A stretch of DNA of 10,845 bases, from NCBI GenBank assembly GCA_026981635.1, contig JALSIF010000276.1:1-10845 (forward strand). The letters run 5' to 3'. Both the position numbers and the translations under genes were made by a program. This document shows positions 6,277 to 10,845 of this stretch, one piece after another. Every line of letters starts with the position of its first letter. The first letter of the stretch is position 1. The notes below the pieces were generated by a model. The model was not told where the DNA came from and searched no databases. It saw only the letters and a program-made list of their open reading frames with translations. The stretch is from JALSIF01 sp026981635 [NCBI: bacterium]. GTDB lineage: Bacteria > 4484-113 > JALSIF01.

Positions 6277-6828
6277 TTAGAGCTGAAGTTCAGGCTGTAG
6301 CCAGGGCGGTGCCAGACGGCGGGTCTCCTCCCGGAGTCGCCTGAGGGCACGGTGGTAGAGCTGATTTACCCGGGGGGGTGAGATCCCAAGTTCCTCTGCC
6401 ACCTCCCGCTGGGTGAGACCCTCAATCAGGATCGCCTCAATGATCCGCCGGTCTCTCTCTTCAAGCTGGTCCATGGCGGCCCTGACCAGCTCCAGTCGGA
6501 AATCGGTCTCCTCCGGCTCCACCGCTGCACTGAGGGCGTGCTCCAGCTCCACCACCCGGTCGGCGTGGCGCATCTCCCGGCGGAGCAGATCAAGCATCGC
6601 CCCCCTCACCCGAAAGCGGGCATAGGCGGCAAAACCCACTCCCCGAGTGCGGTCAAAGCGGTCGTAGGCCTCAAGCAGGGCACAGAGCCCCTCGCTTATG
6701 AGCTCCAGCCGCCAGTACTCGTCGGGGGCATAGCGGGCGGCCAGGGATGCCACCAGGGGGAAATAGCGTTCGGCCAGCTCCTCCCGAGGGCAGAGCTCAT
6801 TGGGGGGTGGGGACTGTGGCTGTTTCAT
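6277..6828 (-). CDS. Short sigma-70 family sigma factor, FliA/WhiG-like, apparently without region 3
   Basis: This 183-residue protein is an RNA polymerase sigma factor. Region 2 spans about 12-85, including LISEGLCALLEAYDRFD and FAAYARFRVRGAMLDLLR. The latter is close to the FliA/WhiG pattern FxxYAxxRIRGAxLDxLR. Region 4 spans about 115-168 (QLEERDRRIIEAILIEGLTQ, then the helix-turn-helix VAEELGISPPRVNQLYHRAL), also FliA-like. Only about 30 residues (86-115) join the two, too few for a normal region 3, so it is shorter than FliA (about 240 residues). I chose ATG 6828: the open frame continues into the tRNA gene upstream, but those residues are translated tRNA. A weak AAGGA lies 12-13 nt upstream. 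The gene follows tRNA-Phe by 23 bp and precedes a membrane protein and bamA. There are no flagellar genes in the window, so the regulon is unknown. Confidence 0.88.
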   Translation of the reverse strand: MKQPQSPPPNELCPREELAERYFPLVASLAARYAPDEYWRLELISEGLCALLEAYDRFDRTRGVGFAAYARFRVRGAMLDLLRREMRHADRVVELEHALSAAVEPEETDFRLELVRAAMDQLEERDRRIIEAILIEGLTQREVAEELGISPPRVNQLYHRALRRLREETRRLAPPWLQPELQL

Positions 6829-6851
6829 GATGAGTGAACGTCCTTCCCAGG

Positions 6852-6927
6852 TGGTGGCCAGGGGTGGACTCGAACCACCGACACACGGATTTTCAGTCCG
6901 CTGCTCTACCAACTGAGCTACCTGGCC
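6852..6927 (-). tRNA. tRNA-Phe (anticodon GAA), CCA encoded
   Basis: On the minus strand the 76-nt gene folds into a full cloverleaf. Acceptor arms are GGCCAGG and CCTGGCC; the D-arm is GCTC/GAGC around AGTTGGTA. The anticodon stem GCGGA/TCCGT closes with a G-T wobble around loop CTGAAAA, giving anticodon GAA. The variable loop is GTGTC. The T-arm GGTGG/CCACC encloses TTCGAGT. The discriminator is A and CCA is encoded. The sigma factor gene starts 23 bp downstream, so the two are probably cotranscribed and the tRNA 3' end would be released by processing. Confidence 0.97.
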
Positions 6928-6939
6928 AGGTGGCTCAAT

Positions 6940-6948
6940 TTTATATTA
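6940..6948 (-). promoter_or_regulatory. Candidate -10 element for tRNA-Phe and the downstream operon
   Basis: On the minus strand the AT-rich stretch TAATATAAA contains TATAAA (6945-6940) and the overlapping TAATAT (6948-6943). Transcription would start near 6933, giving a very short leader before the tRNA 5' end at 6927. The region 17 bp upstream (ACTGGA, 6968-6963) is a poor -35. This is the only clear promoter seen for the minus-strand run down to lpxA. Confidence 0.5.
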
Positions 6949-6983
6949 CCCTGCCAAGGCAGTCCAGTTGGCCTGGGCAAAAC

Positions 6984-6989
6984 TAGAAT
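6984..6989 (+). promoter_or_regulatory. -10 element TAGAAT for the secreted protein at 6996, likely leaderless
   Basis: TAGAAT (five of six) ends 6 nt before the ATG at 6996, with no Shine-Dalgarno in between and only a weak -35. It is back to back with the tRNA-Phe promoter; their -35 regions would overlap near 6961-6968. Confidence 0.5.
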
Positions 6990-6995
6990 AGCACC

Positions 6996-8039
6996 ATGCA
7001 AAGCTCCCCTGGTCTCTCCGGCAGAACCCCAAGCCGCTTCCTCAGTCTTGCCTTGGCTTGCCTGCTACTTTCACTTGCCACCATTCCCACCCTGCCCAAG
7101 GCTAGTTCGGGGGAGGAAGAACAGAAGCTGGAGGAGCTTTTTGCGGTGGCCAGCCTGTGGCAGGTGGGGGAGAACCGCGAGCGGGTGGCCAAGGCGCGGG
7201 AAGAACTCATCGCCTTGGGCAGGGAGGCGGCCGAGTTTATCCTCAGGGAGAAGATGGCCACCGACCGCACCCTGGAGATAAGGGCCATTGACGCGGTGCT
7301 CTGGGGGCTTAGGGACCAGCCCTGGCTTAGCGGGCTCCTCATTGAGCGCTACCGACAGGAGACCCGCCCCCTGGCCCGCTGGATGATCATGCGCCAGTTT
7401 GGCCGGCTGGAGATAGGGGAAGCCCTGCCGCTGGTGATTGAGGCCATAAGGGAGGGTGACCCCGACAGCAGGGACCCCAGCCACCGCCGGCTGGTGGGGG
7501 CGGCGCTGGACGACCTGCCCCGCCTGGCAAATCCGTCGGAGGTGGACCTCACCATGGTGGACCGCTACCTAACCGGTGCATCCTCCGGCCTGGCCATCTC
7601 GGCGGCGGGGGTCTTCCAGAAGCTGGGCGGGACAAGGGAGCTTGAGCTTCTGATGGAGCTTTATGGCAGTGCCGAATTTGCCCGCCGCGCCGCCTTTGGC
7701 AAGGCCATTGAGAGCCTGGCCAGCAAACTCCCCGATATGGTGGTGCACCGCTTCTCCGAACTGGCGGCAAGAGAGAGGTTAGCCGAAGGTGAGCCCGACG
7801 CCCTGCTCATGGCCGAGCTTGCCTATGTGGTAGCCCGGGAGGGAAAGATCGGAAAGGAGGAAATAGGACGCCTGCTCAAGCGCGCCCTGCCCCAGCGGGT
7901 AAAGTTTGCCCTCCTCAGGGGAGCGGTAGAAGCCGGCACCCTAACCGACCCGGATGAACTTGAAGGGTTAAGTGGAGGGCTCAAAAGCTATCTCGTCTCT
8001 CTCCTCAGCGCCCCCAAGGCCAAGGAAGATCAGCCCTGA
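6996..8039 (+). CDS. Secreted alpha-helical repeat-like protein of unknown function
   Basis: I do not recognise a named family. The 347-residue protein has an N-terminal signal sequence: basic start, hydrophobic core about 15-31, and likely signal peptidase I site around TLPKASSG (33-39). The Cys at 22 lies inside the core without a proper lipobox, so a lipoprotein is unlikely. The rest is almost entirely amphipathic helices of 12-20 residues in pairs, for example ELIALGREAAEFIL, LEIRAIDAVLWGL, PLARWMIMRQFGRL and ALPLVIEAIREG. This is consistent with a HEAT-like alpha-solenoid that binds other proteins in the periplasm. Cys and catalytic-type motifs are lacking. The ATG at 6996 is chosen for the TAGAAT 6 nt upstream. 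Its 3' end overlaps the convergent COG2426-type gene by 10 bp. It is divergent from tRNA-Phe and the sigma/bamA operon. Confidence 0.75.
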   Translation: MQSSPGLSGRTPSRFLSLALACLLLSLATIPTLPKASSGEEEQKLEELFAVASLWQVGENRERVAKAREELIALGREAAEFILREKMATDRTLEIRAIDAVLWGLRDQPWLSGLLIERYRQETRPLARWMIMRQFGRLEIGEALPLVIEAIREGDPDSRDPSHRRLVGAALDDLPRLANPSEVDLTMVDRYLTGASSGLAISAAGVFQKLGGTRELELLMELYGSAEFARRAAFGKAIESLASKLPDMVVHRFSELAARERLAEGEPDALLMAELAYVVAREGKIGKEEIGRLLKRALPQRVKFALLRGAVEAGTLTDPDELEGLSGGLKSYLVSLLSAPKAKEDQP

Positions 8040-8521
8040 GGGGGAGGGATTAGCCCCACCGCATCAGCCCCCATCCTCCCAGTCATCACCAGGAAGGTCA
8101 CCGCCAGCGATGCCATAAGCACGCCCAGGGTGCAGGCGAGGAGGAAGTGGCGCCGGCCCATCCCCAGTGCTACTGCCACCAGCGCCCCCGACCAGACCCC
8201 GCTTCCCGGCAGGGGTACGCCGATGAAGAGGGCCAGGGCCAGCGGCCCGTAGCGCTCCACCTGGGGCTGGATGCGCTCCTGGCGGGGGACCACAAACCGG
8301 CTCCACAGCCGGTCAAACCAGCTAAGGCGCATAAGCCACCCAATGGTCCAGCGCACCATGAGGTAGACCAAAACCCCCAGCAGGATGTTGGTGGCGGAGG
8401 CAAGCAGGAAGACCAAAAGGGGTGGGGCGCCGGCAAGTATCCCGTAGGGGATGGAAGCGCGCACCTCCAGGGCGGGAAGCAGGGTAAGGATCACAATCCA
8501 GGACAGGGTGGCCGGCTCCAT
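8030..8521 (-). CDS. COG2426-type small membrane protein ("small multi-drug export" family)
   Basis: An integral membrane protein of 163 residues from this start (166 from ATG 8530). It carries the two family hallmarks: LPALEVRASIPYGI near the N-terminus and GVPLPGSGVWSGAL in the second half. Hydrophobic helices follow each hallmark, with a basic cytoplasmic loop (RFVVPRQERIQPQVERYG) between them. The family name, small multi-drug export protein, rests on little biochemistry, so the transport role is uncertain. I prefer the second ATG (8521), because TACAAT (8534-8529) ends 7 nt before it, the leaderless arrangement seen at other genes here; ATG 8530 would lie inside that hexamer. It is divergent from pyrB, with overlapping promoters, and its 3' end overlaps the gene at 6996-8039 by 10 bp. 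Confidence 0.85.
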   Translation of the reverse strand: MEPATLSWIVILTLLPALEVRASIPYGILAGAPPLLVFLLASATNILLGVLVYLMVRWTIGWLMRLSWFDRLWSRFVVPRQERIQPQVERYGPLALALFIGVPLPGSGVWSGALVAVALGMGRRHFLLACTLGVLMASLAVTFLVMTGRMGADAVGLIPPPQG

Positions 8522-8528
8522 CCGGGGC

Positions 8529-8534
8529 ATTGTA
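8529..8534 (-). promoter_or_regulatory. Candidate -10 element TACAAT for the COG2426-type gene
   Basis: TACAAT (five of six) on the minus strand ends 7 nt before ATG 8521, with no Shine-Dalgarno. Its -35 region would fall at about 8552-8557, on top of the pyrB -10, but no good -35 hexamer is seen there. Confidence 0.4.
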
Positions 8535-8549
8535 GTGAGCCGGTGGGGC

Positions 8550-8555
8550 TATAAT
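8550..8555 (+). promoter_or_regulatory. Perfect TATAAT -10 element for pyrBC, likely leaderless
   Basis: A consensus TATAAT ends 10 nt before the pyrB ATG at 8566. The sequence between (CCGCCCACCA) has no Shine-Dalgarno, and the mRNA would start within a few bases of the ATG. That leaves no room for a transcribed attenuator or riboswitch, so any pyrimidine control would have to act at initiation. The -35 is weak. Confidence 0.6.
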
Positions 8556-8565
8556 CCGCCCACCA

Positions 8566-9534
8566 ATGGCTGAAGCTAGCCCGGGGCGGCCCTTTCCTAA
8601 AAGACTCATCACCACTGAGGACCTTGACCTTGAGGAGATCCGCCGGCTGATTGAGTATGCCAGGGACCTGCGCAAGCGCCATGAGCAGGGGGAAGGGCTC
8701 CCCAGCCAGGCAGGAAAGTGCGTCGTGCTCTGGTTCACCGAGCCATCCACCCGCACCCGGCTGGCCTTCGCTTCAGCCCTCACCAAGCTTTCGGCAAGCT
8801 TCATTGACCTTGAGCCCACAGCAAGCTCCATGGCCAAGGGGGAGTCCATTGCGGAAACGGCCAGAACCCTTGACGCCCTGGGCATGGCGGGGGTGGTCAT
8901 GCGCACCGGCCACCCCGACGGCCCCGGTCTGGTGGCCGAGCACTTTGGCGGGGTGGTGATCAATGCCGGGGCGGGCACCTTCGCCCACCCCACCCAGGCC
9001 CTGGCTGATCTTGCGGCGGTGGCTGAGAAGCAGGAGGTCTGGCAGGGGGGACTTAGGATGCTGGTGGTGGGGGACATCGTACGCAGCAGGGTGGCCAGGA
9101 GCACAGTGCGCCTGTGGACCCGGCTGGGGCACCGGGTAACCCTGGCCGGCCCCCTGGGGGGGCTTCCCCAAAGCTGGCTGAAAAGCCCTCCCGCGCTGGT
9201 TGAGGTGACCACCAGCCTGCCCGAGCTTGGCCAGTTTGACCTGGTGATGATGCTTCGCACCCAGCGGGAGCGGGAGGGTATCCCCTTCCCCTCACCGGGG
9301 GAGTTTGCCCGCCACTTTGGCCTGACCCGGGAGCGGGCAACCATGCTCAAGGGGGACGCCCTCATCCTCCACCCCGGTCCCTACGAGCCGGGAGTGGAGA
9401 TTGACCCGGAGGTGGCAAGGAGCCAGCGCTCCCTCATCCAGTCCCAGGTGGAGTGGGGAGTGTGGGTAAGAACTGCGCTGCTTGACCTGATGCTCTCCTC
9501 GGCATCGGAGCAGGGAGGTGAGGCGGGTGGCTGA
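8566..9534 (+). CDS. pyrB: Aspartate carbamoyltransferase catalytic chain
   Basis: PyrB condenses carbamoyl phosphate and aspartate, the committed step of UMP synthesis. The 322-residue protein is of normal length and shows the key motifs. The carbamoyl phosphate loop is FTEPSTRTR (57-65). Others are the Lys loop SSMAKGESIAET (88-98), VMRTGHPDG (111-119, Arg113), AHPTQALAD (140-148) and MLRTQRERE (229-237, Arg and Gln). HPGPYEPGVEID (269-280) carries the conserved HPGP. One deviation is INAGAG (132-137), where most homologues have AGDG. The key active-site residues I can place are present, so activity is expected. ATG 8566 fits a TATAAT just upstream. pyrC overlaps the 3' end. No pyrI regulatory chain is seen in the window. 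Confidence 0.95.
   Translation: MAEASPGRPFPKRLITTEDLDLEEIRRLIEYARDLRKRHEQGEGLPSQAGKCVVLWFTEPSTRTRLAFASALTKLSASFIDLEPTASSMAKGESIAETARTLDALGMAGVVMRTGHPDGPGLVAEHFGGVVINAGAGTFAHPTQALADLAAVAEKQEVWQGGLRMLVVGDIVRSRVARSTVRLWTRLGHRVTLAGPLGGLPQSWLKSPPALVEVTTSLPELGQFDLVMMLRTQREREGIPFPSPGEFARHFGLTRERATMLKGDALILHPGPYEPGVEIDPEVARSQRSLIQSQVEWGVWVRTALLDLMLSSASEQGGEAGG
9514..9521 (+). promoter_or_regulatory. pyrC: Shine-Dalgarno GGAGGTGA that selects the pyrC start
   Basis: GGAGGTGA, fully complementary to a typical 16S rRNA 3' end, lies inside the pyrB 3' end, 5 nt before GTG 9527. The alternative in-frame GTG at 9518 lies inside this motif and is therefore less likely to be the start. Confidence 0.7.
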
Positions 9535-10834
9535 GCTGCTGGTCAGGGGAGGGCGCATCTTTGACCCCGCCTCGGGGGTTGACCTGGACGGGGGAGGAAT
9601 CCTCATCCAGGACGGCCTTATAGCCAAGCTCCTCACCAAAGACGAGCTTTCCTCCCTGGGCGAGTTCAAAGGCGAGGTTTTGGATGCCAGCGGGAAGCTG
9701 GTCATGCCCGGCTTCATTGACCTCCACGTCCACCTTCGCACCCCTGGCCAGAGCCACAAGGAGACCCTGGAGAGCGGGCTCAGGGCGGCGGTGGCGGGAG
9801 GGTTTACCGCCGTCTGCTGTATGCCCAATACCGAACCGCCCCTTGACCGGCCCGACCTCATCCGGGGACTGATTGAGCAGGCTGAGGAGCTGGGGCTGGC
9901 CCGGCTCTATCCCGCCGCCTGCATCAGTCAGGCAAGGGAGGGGACCAGACCCTCCCCCTGGCGCTCCCTCCTTAAGGCGGGGGCCAGGCTGTTTACCGAC
10001 GACGGCTCGGATACGGCTGATGCCTACCTCCTGCGCACCGCCCTGGCGGAGATAACTGCCCTGGGAGGAACGGTGGCCATCCACGCCGAGGAGCCCACCC
10101 TCTCCCGGGGAGGATGGGTCCACCAGGGCCCGGTGGCGGATGAGCTTGGCCTCCTTGGCATCCCCGCCTCCAGCGAGGCGGTGGCCATAGCAAGAGCGGC
10201 CATCCTGGCCCTGGAGACCGAAAGCCGGGTCCACATCCTCCACCTCTCCACCCGGCTGGGCCTTAAGGTCATCAGGGCCCTGCGCTCACTGGGGGCAGAG
10301 GTGACCACCGAGGTCACCCCCCACCACCTGCTGCTCACCGACCAGGCGGTGAGGAAACACCTCTCCCAGGCCAAGGTGAACCCACCCCTCAGGGAGAGGG
10401 CAGACCGGGAGGCGATGGTGGAGGGGCTGGCCCAGGGGGAGATTGAGGTCATCGCCAGCGACCACGCTCCCCACGCAGGCTGGGAGAAGGAGGCGCCCAT
10501 CGCCCTGGCCCCCTTCGGCTTCTCGGGGCTGGAGACCAGCCTGGGCCTCACCTACCAGCTGGTGCGGGAAGGAAGGCTAAGCCTAGCCCGCTGGGTGGAG
10601 GCCCAGACGGCAGAGCCGGCCAAGCTTCTGGGGCTATACGACCCTGAGCAGGGAGCCCTGGGCAAGCTGGCTCCTCGGGCGGCGGCGGACCTCACCATCT
10701 TTGATCCGCAGGGGGAGTGGGAGGTTGAGCCTGCCCGGTTCTATTCAAAGGGCAAAAACACTCCCTTCGTGGGTATGAGGCTTACCGGCCGAAGCTGGCG
10801 GGTGGTGGTAAGGGGCAAGGTGATCATCCCCTAA
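9527..10834 (+). CDS. pyrC: Dihydroorotase, type I
   Basis: PyrC cyclises N-carbamoyl-aspartate to dihydroorotate, the step after PyrB. This is a 435-residue amidohydrolase with all expected metal and substrate ligands (residue numbers from GTG 9527). It has HVH plus Arg in GFIDLHVHLRTPG (62-74), AGGFTAVCCMPNTEPP (90-105) and FTDDG (156-160). It also has the histidines in IHAEE (185-189) and ILHLST (237-242), and the catalytic Asp in IASDHAPH (309-316). VTPHHLLLTD is also typical of the class. The C-terminus forms the small beta-sandwich (LTIFDPQGEW and on). GTG 9527 is chosen for its GGAGGTGA Shine-Dalgarno, giving an 8-bp overlap with pyrB; GTG 9518 would give 438 residues. The overlap points to translational coupling and balanced output of the two enzymes. 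Confidence 0.95.
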   Translation: MAELLVRGGRIFDPASGVDLDGGGILIQDGLIAKLLTKDELSSLGEFKGEVLDASGKLVMPGFIDLHVHLRTPGQSHKETLESGLRAAVAGGFTAVCCMPNTEPPLDRPDLIRGLIEQAEELGLARLYPAACISQAREGTRPSPWRSLLKAGARLFTDDGSDTADAYLLRTALAEITALGGTVAIHAEEPTLSRGGWVHQGPVADELGLLGIPASSEAVAIARAAILALETESRVHILHLSTRLGLKVIRALRSLGAEVTTEVTPHHLLLTDQAVRKHLSQAKVNPPLRERADREAMVEGLAQGEIEVIASDHAPHAGWEKEAPIALAPFGFSGLETSLGLTYQLVREGRLSLARWVEAQTAEPAKLLGLYDPEQGALGKLAPRAAADLTIFDPQGEWEVEPARFYSKGKNTPFVGMRLTGRSWRVVVRGKVIIP

Positions 10835-10845
10835 GGGAGGGGGTT

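Noticed and set aside
6829-6912. N-terminal extension of the sigma factor frame into the tRNA (residues such as NPCVGGSSPPLA)
   Set aside because: This is the typical translation of a tRNA gene read in frame; the tRNA-Phe cloverleaf explains those bases and ATG 6828 is a sufficient start.
8322-9365. A 347-codon minus-strand frame antisense to pyrB
   Set aside because: It is Ser/Arg/Pro-rich low-complexity translation opposite a clear pyrB and overlaps the COG2426-type gene in another frame.

Overview
The window is a compact, GC-rich bacterial chromosome segment with no mobile elements, CRISPR arrays or obvious recent transfer. LpxA, LpxD and a BamA/Omp85 barrel mark a diderm bacterium that makes a lipid A type outer membrane. 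I cannot assign a phylum from this sequence. The stripped-down envelope cluster and the apparently leaderless promoters would suit a deep-branching diderm lineage, but that is a guess.

Left part (+ strand): the 3' part of an ABC-3 family metal permease (2-796) is followed by a 192-bp intergenic region. That region holds a TTGACA promoter candidate, a perfect hairpin with a TCCG loop and a strong rho-independent terminator. purN (989-1651) and a small two-helix membrane protein (1698-1970) come next.

Middle (- strand, read right to left): tRNA-Phe(GAA) at 6927-6852, a short FliA/WhiG-like sigma-70 factor, a one-pass membrane protein, bamA, lpxD and lpxA. All lie head to tail with gaps of about 60 bp or less, so they may form one transcription unit. 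The sigma factor sits next to a membrane protein with anti-sigma-like topology and beside outer-membrane biogenesis genes. This is the most interesting hypothesis in the window.

Right part: a secreted alpha-helical repeat-like protein of unknown function (+, 6996-8039) converges with a COG2426-type small membrane protein (-). The latter is divergent from pyrB-pyrC (+), two overlapping genes for steps 2 and 3 of UMP synthesis.

A recurring pattern is visible. The first genes of + strand units (purN, the 1698 ORF, the 6996 ORF, pyrB), and possibly the COG2426 gene, have a -10-like hexamer only 6-10 nt before the start codon and no Shine-Dalgarno sequence. This suggests leaderless mRNAs. Most genes internal to operons (bamA, lpxD, lpxA, pyrC) have clear Shine-Dalgarno sequences.
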